DNA of 64,000 nt, from the NCBI RefSeq assembly GCF_002213415.1, contig NZ_NJGU01000006.1, positions 124,001 to 188,000 on the forward strand. The letters run 5' to 3'. The translations under genes were made by a program, and so were the position numbers. The notes under the pieces were generated by a model, which saw nothing but the letters and a program-made list of their open reading frames with translations, was not told the DNA's origin and searched no databases. Positions 27,127 to 36,264 of the stretch are shown here, piece by piece. Each line of letters starts with the position of its first letter. The stretch's first letter is position 1. This stretch comes from Herbaspirillum robiniae. Lineage in GTDB: Bacteria; Pseudomonadota; Gammaproteobacteria; Burkholderiales; Burkholderiaceae_D.

Positions 27127-28900
27127 GGTCCGCGGCGCAGCAGCGCCGGACCTGCTGCTACTGCCCTTCCAGGATTTTCCGCCAGATCACGTGACCGGCT
27201 GGCGCGACGGTGCGCCCTATGCCAATGCGCAGTTTCGCGCCGATATCCTGGGCTGGCGACGCCGGCTGGCGGCCGCCGCCGGCACCCGCTTCGCGCTGTT
27301 CGACACCGACACGCTGCGCTTTGCCGCCGCGCTGTTCGGCGCCTGGCTGGCCGGCAAGACGGTCTACCTGCCCAGCGACGCGCTGCCAGACACCTGTCGC
27401 GCGCTGCAGGCCGAGGTCGACGGCTTCATCGGCGACTTCGAGCCGCAATGGCGACCGCTTGGCGCAGGCGAAAACCCGCTCCCCGCAGCAGGTGACGACG
27501 GCAGCGACGATGGCGCCGCCTGGCCGCCGCTGTCGGCCGCCTTCACGGGACTGGTCGTCTACACCTCCGGCAGCACCGGCCGGGCGCAGGCCATCCCCAA
27601 GACGCTGTCGCAGATGGCCAGCGAAGTGGCGACGCTGGAGGCGCTGTTCGGCCCGACCCTGGGCCGGGCCGAGATCGTCGCCACCGTGTCGCACCAGCAT
27701 ATCTACGGGCTGCTGTTCAAGGTGCTGTGGCCGATCGCGGCCGGACGCGCGGTGCATGCGCAGAGCGCCTTCTTCCCGGAAGACCTCAAGCGCATCGTGC
27801 CGCCGCGCCCGTGGGCGCTGCTGTCCAGTCCGGCGCACCTGAAACGTTTCCCCGAGCAACCCACGCGGCCCGACGCCGCGCAGCTGCGGGCGGTATTTTC
27901 TTCCGGCGGGCCGCTGCCGGCCGAAGCCTCGCGCCAGACCTGGCAGTTGTTCGGCCATCGCCCGCTGGAAATCTACGGCAGCTCGGAGACCGGCGGCATC
28001 GCCTGGCGCCAGCCGCACCACGAGCCCGGGCTGCGCAGCGAAAGCTGGCAAACCATGCCCGCGGTGCACGTGCGCACCGATGCCGAAGGCGCGCTTGAAG
28101 TACGCTCCCCGCACCTGCCCGACGACGCCTGGTTCACCATGGCCGACCGCGCCGAGATGAACGAAGACGGCTTCATCCTGCGCGGCCGCGCCGACCGCAT
28201 CGTCAAGCTGGAAGAAAAGCGCATCTCGCTGGACCAGATCGAGCGCCTGCTGGCGGCCGGTCCGCTGGTGGCCGAGGCGCGCGTGCTGGTCCACGAAGGC
28301 AAGCGCGGCCGCGCGTTCATCGCCGCCTTCGCCGTGCCGACCGCGGCAGGCCATGCATTGCTCGCACGCCACGGCAAACCCGCCCTCAACGCCGCGCTGC
28401 GCGCGCTGCTGGCCGGCGCCGTGGAAGGCATCGCGCTGCCGCGCCTGTGGCGCTATCTCGACGCCATGCCGGTGAACGCGCAGGGCAAGATCACCGTGGC
28501 GGCGCTGGCCGCGCTGCTGGAGCCGCCCTCCCCGCCCTCGCCATCACCACAGCGGCCGACCATGCCGGAAGTCACCGAACTGCTGCACACCGGCGAAGAG
28601 GCCAGGCTGTCGCTGCGGGTGCCTGAGAACCTGCTCTACTTCGAAGGCCACTTCCCCGGCGCGCCCATCCTGCCCGGCGTGGTGCAGACCGACTGGGCGC
28701 TGGCGCTGGGACGCCGCTGCTTCGCGCTGCCGCCGCGCTTTCTCGGCGTGGCCGCGCTGAAGTTCCAGCGCGTGATCACGCCCGGCGCGACCGTGACGCT
28801 GGAGCTGCAATACGACGCCGCCAAGGCCGCGCTGTCCTTCCGCCTGCATTCCGGCTCCGGCCAGCATGCCAGCGGCCGCTTCCTGCTGGGGCCGCAATGA
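27119..28900 (+). CDS. apeH: AMP ligase fused to hotdog-fold dehydratase
   Basis: 593 residues, two domains. Residues about 20-465: adenylate-forming ligase with P-loop [17 protein letters not shown] (147-163), [10 protein letters not shown] and the C-terminal [13 protein letters not shown]; it should activate the aryl acid starter and load it on ACP. Residues about 480-593: FabA/FabZ-like hotdog domain with the catalytic-His motif [11 protein letters not shown] (His511), matching ApeI. In the E. coli-type cluster these are separate proteins ApeH and ApeI; here there is no stop between them. The stop overlaps the next ATG (ATGA). Confidence 0.88.
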   Translation: MREVRGAAAPDLLLLPFQDFPPDHVTGWRDGAPYANAQFRADILGWRRRLAAAAGTRFALFDTDTLRFAAALFGAWLAGKTVYLPSDALPDTCRALQAEVDGFIGDFEPQWRPLGAGENPLPAAGDDGSDDGAAWPPLSAAFTGLVVYTSGSTGRAQAIPKTLSQMASEVATLEALFGPTLGRAEIVATVSHQHIYGLLFKVLWPIAAGRAVHAQSAFFPEDLKRIVPPRPWALLSSPAHLKRFPEQPTRPDAAQLRAVFSSGGPLPAEASRQTWQLFGHRPLEIYGSSETGGIAWRQPHHEPGLRSESWQTMPAVHVRTDAEGALEVRSPHLPDDAWFTMADRAEMNEDGFILRGRADRIVKLEEKRISLDQIERLLAAGPLVAEARVLVHEGKRGRAFIAAFAVPTAAGHALLARHGKPALNAALRALLAGAVEGIALPRLWRYLDAMPVNAQGKITVAALAALLEPPSPPSPSPQRPTMPEVTELLHTGEEARLSLRVPENLLYFEGHFPGAPILPGVVQTDWALALGRRCFALPPRFLGVAALKFQRVITPGATVTLELQYDAAKAALSFRLHSGSGQHASGRFLLGPQ

Positions 28901-29706
28901 ACGCGGTCGTCTCCCGTTCCAATGTCGCGCACGACGCCGCCTACGCGGCCGTGGTGGTGATCCCGGTCTACAACCACGAGCACGCGATTGGCGCGGTGGC
29001 CGAGGCCGTGCTGGCGCACGGCCTGCCTTGCGTGCTGGTCGACGACGGCTGCAGCGCAGCCTGCGCGCAGGCGCTGCGCGAGATCGCCGCGGCCCGCCCG
29101 CAACGGGTGACGCTGCTGGTGCACGCGCGCAACCAGGGCAAGGGCGGCGCCGTGATGACGGGACTGCGCCACGCCGCCGCCGCCGGCTACACCCACGCGC
29201 TGCAGATCGACGCCGACGGCCAGCATGAGGCGGCCGACATCCCGCGCTTCATCGCCGCCTCGCAAGCCGCGCCGCAGACGGTGATCAACGGCCAGCCGGT
29301 CTACGACGAGAGCGTGCCCAAGGGCCGGCTCTACGCGCGCTACCTGACCCACGTCTGGGTCTGGATCAATACCCTGTCGCTGGAGATCCGCGACTCCATG
29401 TGCGGCTTTCGCATCTATCCGCTGGCGCCGACCCTGCGGCTGATGGACAGCGCCCACATCGGCCGGCGCATGGATTTCGACACCGAGATCCTGGTGCGGC
29501 TGCACTGGCGCGGCCTGCGCGTGCGCAACATGGCCACGCGGGTGCGCTATCCGGCCGACGGCGTCTCGCATTTCAAGGTCTGGCTGGACAACGTGCTGAT
29601 CTCGCGCATGCATGCCCGCCTGTTCTTCGGCATGCTGCTGCGCTCGCCGCTGCTGTTGTCGCGCCGGCTGGGCCGCTTGCTGCGGCCCTCGGCGGGAGGT
29701 GCCTGA
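28897..29706 (+). CDS. Family 2 glycosyltransferase (APE cluster)
   Basis: 269 residues, GT-A fold: VVIPVYNHEHAIG, VLVDDG, and the metal-binding DADGQH (Asp106/Asp108), with a hydrophobic C-terminus (LFFGMLLRSPLLL) that may sit on the membrane. Corresponds to the glycosyltransferase half of the ApeJ protein that is fused to an acyltransferase in other clusters; here the halves are separate genes touching by TGATG. Probably sugar-decorates the pigment or its lipid carrier. Confidence 0.85.
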   Translation: MNAVVSRSNVAHDAAYAAVVVIPVYNHEHAIGAVAEAVLAHGLPCVLVDDGCSAACAQALREIAAARPQRVTLLVHARNQGKGGAVMTGLRHAAAAGYTHALQIDADGQHEAADIPRFIAASQAAPQTVINGQPVYDESVPKGRLYARYLTHVWVWINTLSLEIRDSMCGFRIYPLAPTLRLMDSAHIGRRMDFDTEILVRLHWRGLRVRNMATRVRYPADGVSHFKVWLDNVLISRMHARLFFGMLLRSPLLLSRRLGRLLRPSAGGA

Positions 29707-30668
29707 TGGCCGCGCCGGAGCAGTCGCGCCACTGGGCGCAGATCAACGAGGTCAGCTTCGTGGCCGGCATGCGCCTGCTGTTTGCGGTCTATCGGCTGTT
29801 CGGCCGGCTGCCGTTCCGGCTGATGCTCTATCCCGTGCTGTGCTGGTACATCGCCGCCAACGGCCGCGCGCGACAGGCCTCGCGCGCCTATCTTGCGCAG
29901 GTGGCGGCGTACCGTCCGGCGCTGCGCCTGCCCGCGGGCATCGGCGGCGTGTTCCTCCATTTCGCCGCCTTCGGCGAGAGCCTGCTGGACAAGATGCTGC
30001 TGTGGGGCGGGCTGTTTCCTACTGCGAGCGTGGCGCTGTCGGGCCAGCAGCAGATCAGCGACGCCGTCGCGCAGGGTCGCGGCGGCCTCATCATCTGCAC
30101 CCACCTGGGCAACCTGGAGTTGTGCCGCGTCATCGGCCGCGGACACGCCGACCTGAAACTGACCGTGCTGGTCCACACCCGCCACGCCCAGGCCTTCAAC
30201 CGCATGCTGGCCCAGCTCGATCCGCGCAGCCAGCTGAACCTGATGCAGGTCACCGAGATGTCGCCCGCCACCGCCATGATGCTGGCCGACAAGGTGGCGC
30301 AGGGCGAATTCGTGGTGATCGCCGGCGACCGCGTGCCGGTCTCGCCCAATCCGCGCGTGGCGCACGCCCGCTTCATGGGCCGCGCCGCCCCCTTCCCGGT
30401 CGGGCCGTATGTGCTGGCCGCGCTGCTGGGCTGCCCGGTCTACCTGATGTTTTCGCGACGCACGCCCGAGGGCGCGCAGCTGAGCTTCGAACATTTCCGC
30501 GACCTGGTCGAGTTGCCGCGCAAACAGCGCGCGCAACGCCTGGACGAGCTGGCGGCCGACTATGCCGCCCGGCTCGAATTCCATTGCCTGCAGTCGCCTT
30601 TCCAGTGGTTCAACTTCTACGATTTCTGGGCGGACTCCGCCATCGACGACCAACATGTCCCACACTGA
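29706..30668 (+). CDS. LpxL/HtrB-like lysophospholipid or lipid A acyltransferase (APE cluster)
   Basis: 320 residues. N-terminal membrane segment, then HLGNLELCRVIGRGH carrying the H-x4-(D/E) catalytic motif (HLGNLE), and the downstream FVVIAGDRVPV block of the LPLAT family. Second half of an ApeJ-like function. Starts inside the preceding stop (TGATG) and overlaps the ammonia-lyase gene by 14 bp, so it is translated as part of the chain. Confidence 0.85.
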   Translation: MAAPEQSRHWAQINEVSFVAGMRLLFAVYRLFGRLPFRLMLYPVLCWYIAANGRARQASRAYLAQVAAYRPALRLPAGIGGVFLHFAAFGESLLDKMLLWGGLFPTASVALSGQQQISDAVAQGRGGLIICTHLGNLELCRVIGRGHADLKLTVLVHTRHAQAFNRMLAQLDPRSQLNLMQVTEMSPATAMMLADKVAQGEFVVIAGDRVPVSPNPRVAHARFMGRAAPFPVGPYVLAALLGCPVYLMFSRRTPEGAQLSFEHFRDLVELPRKQRAQRLDELAADYAARLEFHCLQSPFQWFNFYDFWADSAIDDQHVPH

Positions 30669-32217
30669 TACCGGCAACATCATTTTTGGCGCGCGCGCGC
30701 TGACCATCGAAGACGTGGTCGCGCTGTCGCAGCGCAAGGGCCGCGCCGAACTCTCCGGCCAAGCCCCCTTCCTCGACCGCATCCGCCGCGGCGCCGACTT
30801 CCTCGACCGCCTGCTGCGCGAGGACGGCACCGTCTACGGCGTCACCACCGGCTACGGCGACTCCTGCACCGTCACCGTGCCGCCCGAGCTGGTGGCCGAG
30901 CTGCCGCACCACCTCTACACCTACCACGGCTGCGGCCTGGGCGCGCTGTTCTCGCCGGAGCAGACGCGCGCCATCCTGGCCGCGCGGCTGAACTCGCTCA
31001 CGCAAGGATTCTCCGGCGTGAGCGTGGCGCTACTCAGACAGATCGAGGCGCTGCTGCAGCACGACCTGCTGCCGCTGATCCCCAGCGAAGGCTCGGTGGG
31101 CGCCAGCGGCGACCTGACGCCGCTGTCCTACCTGGCCGCCGTGCTGTGCGGCGAGCGCGAAGTCTGGCGCGACGGGCAACAGGTCCCGGCCGCGCAGGCG
31201 CTGGCCGACGCCGGCATGACGCCGCTGCGCCTGCGTCCCAAGGAAGGCCTGGCGATCATGAACGGCACCGCCGTCATGACCGCGCTGGCCTGCCTGGCCT
31301 ACGACCGCGCCCAGTACCTGTGCCGCCTGGCCACGCGCATCACCGCCATGGCCAGCTTCACGCTGGACGGCAACGCCCACCATTTCGACGCCACGCTGTT
31401 CTCGGCCAAGCCGCATCCGGGCCAGCAGCAGATCGCCGCCTGGCTGCAGTCGGACCTGCCCTGCGGCCAGCCGCATCGCAACGAAAAGCGCCTGCAGGAC
31501 CGCTACTCGGTGCGCTGCGCGCCGCACGTGATCGGCGTGCTGGGCGACGCCCTGCCGTGGCTGCGCAGCTATATCGAAAACGAGCTCAACAGCGCCAACG
31601 ACAATCCCCTGATCGACCCGGACGGCGAGCGCGTGCTGCACGGCGGCCACTTCTACGGCGGCCATATCGCCTTCGCCATGGACAGCATGAAGACTGCCGT
31701 GGCCAACATCGCCGACCTGCTGGACCGCCAGATGGCGCTGATGGTGGACAACCGCTACAACAACGGCCTGCCGTCCAACCTGTCGGGCGCCAGCGGACCG
31801 CGCGCCTCGATCAACCATGGCCTGAAGGCGCTGCAGATCAGCGCCTCGGCCTGGACCGCGGAGGCGCTCAAGCTGACCATGCCGGCCTCGGTGTTCTCGC
31901 GCTCGACCGAATGCCACAACCAGGACAAGGTCAGCATGGGCACCATCGCCGCGCGCGACTGCCTGCGCGTGCTGGAACTGACCGAACAGGTGGCCGCGGC
32001 GCTGCTGATCACGGTGCGCCAGGGCGTGTGGCTGCGCTCGCGCGCGCAGCAGGCCGGCGACACGCCGCTGGGCGACCTGCCGGGCGGCCGCCTGGCAGCG
32101 ATGCAGGAAGCGCTGGCGCAGGACATCGCCGTGGTGGATGAAGACCGCATGCTGGAACCCGACCTGCGCCTGCTGCTCCAACGTATCCGCAACCAGGCCT
32201 GGACGCTCTATGAATGA
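30655..32217 (+). CDS. Aromatic amino acid ammonia-lyase (HAL/TAL/PAL family)
   Basis: MIO-dependent lyase that removes ammonia from an aromatic amino acid to give an aryl-acrylate. 520 residues. Self-processing ASG triad at 150-152 in GSVGASGDLTPLSYLA; catalytic Tyr61 in YGVTTGYGDS; NDNPLID and a C-terminal QDKVSMGT region. At the substrate-selectivity position Tyr90-His91 occurs, unlike His-Leu of tyrosine lyases, Phe-Leu of phenylalanine lyases or Ser-His of histidine lyases. In this operon it likely supplies the aryl starter (for example a coumarate-like acid), but the substrate is open. Confidence 0.88.
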   Translation: MSHTDTGNIIFGARALTIEDVVALSQRKGRAELSGQAPFLDRIRRGADFLDRLLREDGTVYGVTTGYGDSCTVTVPPELVAELPHHLYTYHGCGLGALFSPEQTRAILAARLNSLTQGFSGVSVALLRQIEALLQHDLLPLIPSEGSVGASGDLTPLSYLAAVLCGEREVWRDGQQVPAAQALADAGMTPLRLRPKEGLAIMNGTAVMTALACLAYDRAQYLCRLATRITAMASFTLDGNAHHFDATLFSAKPHPGQQQIAAWLQSDLPCGQPHRNEKRLQDRYSVRCAPHVIGVLGDALPWLRSYIENELNSANDNPLIDPDGERVLHGGHFYGGHIAFAMDSMKTAVANIADLLDRQMALMVDNRYNNGLPSNLSGASGPRASINHGLKALQISASAWTAEALKLTMPASVFSRSTECHNQDKVSMGTIAARDCLRVLELTEQVAAALLITVRQGVWLRSRAQQAGDTPLGDLPGGRLAAMQEALAQDIAVVDEDRMLEPDLRLLLQRIRNQAWTLYE

Positions 32218-32683
32218 CGCACCCGCAACGGCGATGCCGCCCGGCAAGCTGACGCTGGCCAATTCGCCGTGGACGGCCGAGGTCGAGCTGCAGATCCAGT
32301 TCTACGACCTCGATCCGATGGAAATCGTCTGGCACGGCCGCTATGTCGAATACATGGAGACGGCGCGCTGCGCCCTGCTCGACAGCATCGGCTACAACTA
32401 CCCGGCGATGAAGGAGTCCGGCTACGCCTGGCCCGTCATCGACCTGCACCTGCGCTATGCGGCGCCGGCCACCTTCGGCCAGCGCATCCGGGTGACGGCG
32501 GCCATCGTCGAATGGGAGAACCGCCTGAAGATCGACTACCAGGTCAGCGACGCCGCCAGCGGCGCCCGGCTCACGCGCGCCTCCACCATGCAGGTGGCGG
32601 TGCAGATTTCCAACCGCGAGATGTGCTTCGTGTCGCCGCCGGTGCTGTGGCGCAAGCTAGGACTGACTCCCCCCGCCCCATGA
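32210..32683 (+). CDS. apeK: Hotdog acyl-CoA/ACP thioesterase, 4HBT family
   Basis: 157 residues. The signature IQFYDLDPMEIVWHGRYVEYME contains the catalytic Asp of 4-hydroxybenzoyl-CoA thioesterase-like enzymes (DLDPMEIVWHG). Matches ApeK, a proposed editing or release thioesterase. Overlaps the ammonia-lyase stop by 8 bp and the next gene by 4 bp (ATGA). Confidence 0.87.
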   Translation: MNDAPATAMPPGKLTLANSPWTAEVELQIQFYDLDPMEIVWHGRYVEYMETARCALLDSIGYNYPAMKESGYAWPVIDLHLRYAAPATFGQRIRVTAAIVEWENRLKIDYQVSDAASGARLTRASTMQVAVQISNREMCFVSPPVLWRKLGLTPPAP

Positions 32684-33294
32684 TTTCCCTCAAACCCTTC
32701 GCCATTTCCCTGCTGCTGGCCGCGGCCGCCTTGCCGGCGCAGGCCGCCGCCCCGGTGCAGCAGATCCAGGCCGCGCTGGCCAAGCCGGCCGTGATGTGCG
32801 GCCGCTTCGACCAGACCAAGCAGCTGGCCGGCATCAAGAAGCCGCTGCAGTCCAACGGCCGCTTCTGCGTGCTCAAGGGACGCGGCATCCTGTGGCAGAC
32901 GCTGCAGCCCTTCCCCAACACCCTGCGCATCACGCGCGACGCCATCGTCCAGATGCAGAACGGGCGCGTGGCCATGAAGCTCGACGCGCAGCAGGAGCCG
33001 GTGGTGAAGATGATCAACAGCGTGCTGTTCTCGCTGCTGGCCGGCGACCTGAGCCAGCTCGACACCCTGTTCGAGCTCGACGGCACGATCCGCGACGGCG
33101 CCTGGCAGGTCGCGCTCAAGGCGCGCCAGCCGGCGCTGGCCAAGGCCGTCGGCGACATCACGCTGGACGGCGGCGCCTACGTCGAGCGCGTGGTGATGAA
33201 GGAAGCCGGCGGCGACCGCACCGACATCGGCTTTTCCGCCATCAAGACCGGCGAGGCGGCGCTGACGCCGGAAGAAGGGGCGATGTTTGAGTAA
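32680..33294 (+). CDS. apeL: LolA-like periplasmic carrier (APE cluster)
   Basis: 204 residues with a clear signal peptide (FAISLLLAAAALPAQAAAP). The remainder is similar in style to outer-membrane lipoprotein carrier proteins. Placed before the MMPL exporter, it probably carries the lipid-linked polyene across the periplasm to the outer membrane. Role inferred from context and from APE clusters. Confidence 0.8.
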   Translation: MISLKPFAISLLLAAAALPAQAAAPVQQIQAALAKPAVMCGRFDQTKQLAGIKKPLQSNGRFCVLKGRGILWQTLQPFPNTLRITRDAIVQMQNGRVAMKLDAQQEPVVKMINSVLFSLLAGDLSQLDTLFELDGTIRDGAWQVALKARQPALAKAVGDITLDGGAYVERVVMKEAGGDRTDIGFSAIKTGEAALTPEEGAMFE

Positions 33295-35689
33295 GCAGAA
33301 CGGATCCCTCCAACGTCGGCTGGCCGCGCTGTGGCTGCTGGCGGTGCTGCTGCTGGCCGCGCACAACGCCTGGCTGTGGCTGGGCCAGCGCGCCAGCCCC
33401 GACACCGACATCCTGGCCTTGCTGCCGTCGTCGCGCAACGACGCGGTGCTGCAGCAGGCCTTCTCGCACATGGTCGACTCGGCCCAGCAAAAGGTGGTGG
33501 TGCTGGTCGGCGACCGCGACTGGGAACAGGCCGCCCGCGCCGCCGACGCCTACCTGGCCACGCTGCGGCCGCAAGCCGCGCTGCTGGCGCCGATGGCCGA
33601 CGACGCCGCGCAACTGCAGGAACAATGGCTGGGCGTGTTCGGCAACAGCCGCTCGCGGCTGTTGACCGACGACCAGCGCCGGCAGCTTGCCGCGGGGTCG
33701 GCCGAGCAGTGGAGCCAGCAGGCCCTGGCCGGCATGTACGGCGCCTTCGGCGGACCCAGGCTGGGCGCCTGGCAGGACGATCCTTTCGGCCTCTTCGCCG
33801 GCTGGGTGCAGGAGCGCGCGCGCGAGACGCCGGTGCGTCCGCGCGACGGCCGCCTGTTCGTCGAGCGCGACGGCAAGTCTTATGCGCTGCTGCTGCTGGA
33901 GCTGAAAGCGCCGGCCTTCTCGCTGCAGGCGCAGCGGCAGGTCGTCCCGCTGCTGGCGCAGGCGAAGCAGGCGGCGCTGGCGCAAGTGCCTTCGGCCGAG
34001 GTCGTCACCGGCGGCGTAGTGCTGCACGCCGCCGCCGCCGGCGAGCAGGCCAGCGGCGAGATGGCCACCATCGGCGCCGGCTCGCTGGCCGGCATCCTGC
34101 TGCTGATGTGGCTCACCTTCCGCTCGCTCAAACCCATCCTCTACATCGCCGCCTCGATCGCGGTCGGCTGCCTGGGCGCGCTGTCGGCCAGCATGCTGCT
34201 GTTCGGCCATGTGCACCTGCTGACCCTGGTGTTCGGCGCCAGCCTGATCGGCATCGCCCAGGACTACGGCATCTACTTCCTGTGCGCGCGCCTGGGCACG
34301 CCCACGGAGGTCTCTTCGCCGCGGCTGTTCCGCCAGCTGTTGCCCGGCCTGGCGTTGATGCTGCTGGCAGCCGCGATCGGCTACCTCGGCATGGCCGCCA
34401 CGCCCTTCCCAGGGCTGCAGCAGATGGCGGTGTTCTCGGCGCTGGGCCTGGTGTTCGCCTGGATCACGGTGGCCTGCTGGTTCCCGCAACTGGTCGGCCC
34501 GGACAGCCTGCGCGCCACCGGCGCCGCCCAGGCCTTCGGTCGCGGCATCGACGGCTGGCCCGATTTTCTCGGCGGCCATGCCTGGCACCTGATGCTGCCG
34601 GCCGCGGCGGCCGTGATCGGCCTGAGCGCGGCCGGCATCGTGCGCCTGCAGGCCAGCGACGACATCCGCGCGCTGCAAAAGACGCCGCAGGCGCTGCTGG
34701 ACGACCAGATCAGGATCGGCAAGCTGCTCGACATGGCCGCGCCGGTGCAGTTCTACCTGGTGCGCGCCGACTCGGCCGAAGCGGTGCTGCAGAAAGAAGA
34801 ACAACTGAAGCAGAAGCTGCAGCCGCTGGTGGATCAACATGTGATCAGCGGCGTGCAGGCGGTGTCCAACTGGGCGCCCTCGCAGCGCCTGCAACAGGAC
34901 AACCTGCAGCTGCTGCAACGCGCGCTGCTGCAAGAGCGCGACGGCCGGCCGGATGCGCTCGCCCTGGTGGCGCGCGCCATCGACGAGCGCCCCGACTGGG
35001 CGCGCGCCATGCGCCAGCGCATGCTGGACAAAGCGCAGCCGCTGGCGCCGGACGCCTTCCTGGCCTCGCCGGCCGGCGAAGCCTCGCGCCACCTGTGGCT
35101 GGGCAAGAGCGGCGACGGCTACGCCAGCATCGTCGCCCTGCGCGGCCTGGCCGACTATCGCGCGCTGGACCGGCTGGCCGCGCTGGCCGGCGATGTGCCG
35201 GGCGTGCAATGGGTGGACAAGGTGGGCGAAATCTCGGCGGTCCTGAAGTACTACCGGCAATACATGGGCTGGGCGCTGCTGGCGGCCTATGCGGCGATCT
35301 TCGCGCTGCTGTCGCTGCGCTACCGCCGCCGCGCCTGGCGCGCGCTGGCGCCGCCGCTGGCGGCCAGCTTTATCACGCTGGGGCTGTTCGGCTGGCTGGG
35401 CCAGCCGCTGCAGCTGTTCCACGTGCTGGCCGGGCTGCTGGTGCTGGGCCTGGGCGTGGACTACGGCATCTTCCTGCTGGAGCCGGCGCGCCGCGAACGC
35501 CGCTACGCCTGGCTGACGGTGGGCCTGTCAGCGCTCAGCGCGCTGCTCTCGTTCGGCCTGCTGGCGCTGAGCGGCAGCCCGCCGCTGCACGCCTTCGGCC
35601 TGACCATGCTGTGCGGCATGCTGCTGGTGTGGCTGCTGGCGCCCTGCTTCACCCACCCCGGCAACGCCGCCGACAAGGATCCCGCATGA
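33287..35689 (+). CDS. apeM: MMPL/RND-family exporter
   Basis: Inner-membrane lipid exporter. 800 residues in two repeated halves, each with one transmembrane helix, a large periplasmic loop and five further helices (for example AGSLAGILLLMWLTFRSL and LLVLGLGVDYGIFLLE); GIAQDYGIYF and GLGVDYGIF are the paired D-Y motifs of the proton path. Starts with TTG at 33287 behind GAAGAAGGGG, overlapping apeL by 8 bp. It probably extracts the finished polyene lipid. Confidence 0.9.
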   Translation: MSKQNGSLQRRLAALWLLAVLLLAAHNAWLWLGQRASPDTDILALLPSSRNDAVLQQAFSHMVDSAQQKVVVLVGDRDWEQAARAADAYLATLRPQAALLAPMADDAAQLQEQWLGVFGNSRSRLLTDDQRRQLAAGSAEQWSQQALAGMYGAFGGPRLGAWQDDPFGLFAGWVQERARETPVRPRDGRLFVERDGKSYALLLLELKAPAFSLQAQRQVVPLLAQAKQAALAQVPSAEVVTGGVVLHAAAAGEQASGEMATIGAGSLAGILLLMWLTFRSLKPILYIAASIAVGCLGALSASMLLFGHVHLLTLVFGASLIGIAQDYGIYFLCARLGTPTEVSSPRLFRQLLPGLALMLLAAAIGYLGMAATPFPGLQQMAVFSALGLVFAWITVACWFPQLVGPDSLRATGAAQAFGRGIDGWPDFLGGHAWHLMLPAAAAVIGLSAAGIVRLQASDDIRALQKTPQALLDDQIRIGKLLDMAAPVQFYLVRADSAEAVLQKEEQLKQKLQPLVDQHVISGVQAVSNWAPSQRLQQDNLQLLQRALLQERDGRPDALALVARAIDERPDWARAMRQRMLDKAQPLAPDAFLASPAGEASRHLWLGKSGDGYASIVALRGLADYRALDRLAALAGDVPGVQWVDKVGEISAVLKYYRQYMGWALLAAYAAIFALLSLRYRRRAWRALAPPLAASFITLGLFGWLGQPLQLFHVLAGLLVLGLGVDYGIFLLEPARRERRYAWLTVGLSALSALLSFGLLALSGSPPLHAFGLTMLCGMLLVWLLAPCFTHPGNAADKDPA

Positions 35690-36258
35690 GCGCCCGCCGC
35701 CTCCTCATTGCGCTGGCCGCCGCCGTGCTGGCCGCCTGCGCCTCGCCGACGCCGCCCGACGCGCGCCCTGCGGCGCGCCCTGCGGCGCGCCTGCAACTGC
35801 GCCTGGCGCCGGCCGCGCTGGGCCAGAGCATCAGCCTGCAGCAGCACCTGACGGTGGAACGCGAAGGCCGTACCGACCAGCTCGACACCGCGCTGGAAAT
35901 CGATGCGCAGCACCTCGACCTGGTCGGCCTGGCCTTCGGCCAGCGCGTCATGACGCTGCACTACGACGGCCGCGAGCTGCAGGTGTGGCGCCACGCGATG
36001 CTGCCGCGACAGGTCCAGGGCGACGACGTGTTGCAAGACGTACAACTGACGCTGTGGCCCGCGCAGGCTATCCGGCAGGCGCTTCCCGCCGGCTGGGAGT
36101 TGCGCGAAACCGACGGGCAACGTACCCTCCTGCTCGACGGTGAAACGGTCGCCGTGATCGACTACCCCGACCGCAAGGCATGGGGCGGCAAGGTGATCCT
36201 GACCAATTTGCGCTACCGGTACAAACTGACCATCCAGTCGGTCGTCACCTCTGAATAA
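35686..36258 (+). CDS. apeN: DUF3261 outer-membrane lipoprotein (APE cluster)
   Basis: 190 residues. Signal peptide with lipobox VLAAC, so the mature protein starts at Cys21 and is lipid-anchored. A LolB-like partner for the LolA-like ApeL is the attractive idea, though not proven. An in-frame imperfect duplication RPAARPAARL follows the lipobox. ATG overlaps the exporter stop (ATGA). Confidence 0.83.
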   Translation: MSARRLLIALAAAVLAACASPTPPDARPAARPAARLQLRLAPAALGQSISLQQHLTVEREGRTDQLDTALEIDAQHLDLVGLAFGQRVMTLHYDGRELQVWRHAMLPRQVQGDDVLQDVQLTLWPAQAIRQALPAGWELRETDGQRTLLLDGETVAVIDYPDRKAWGGKVILTNLRYRYKLTIQSVVTSE

Positions 36259-36264
36259 CACCGC

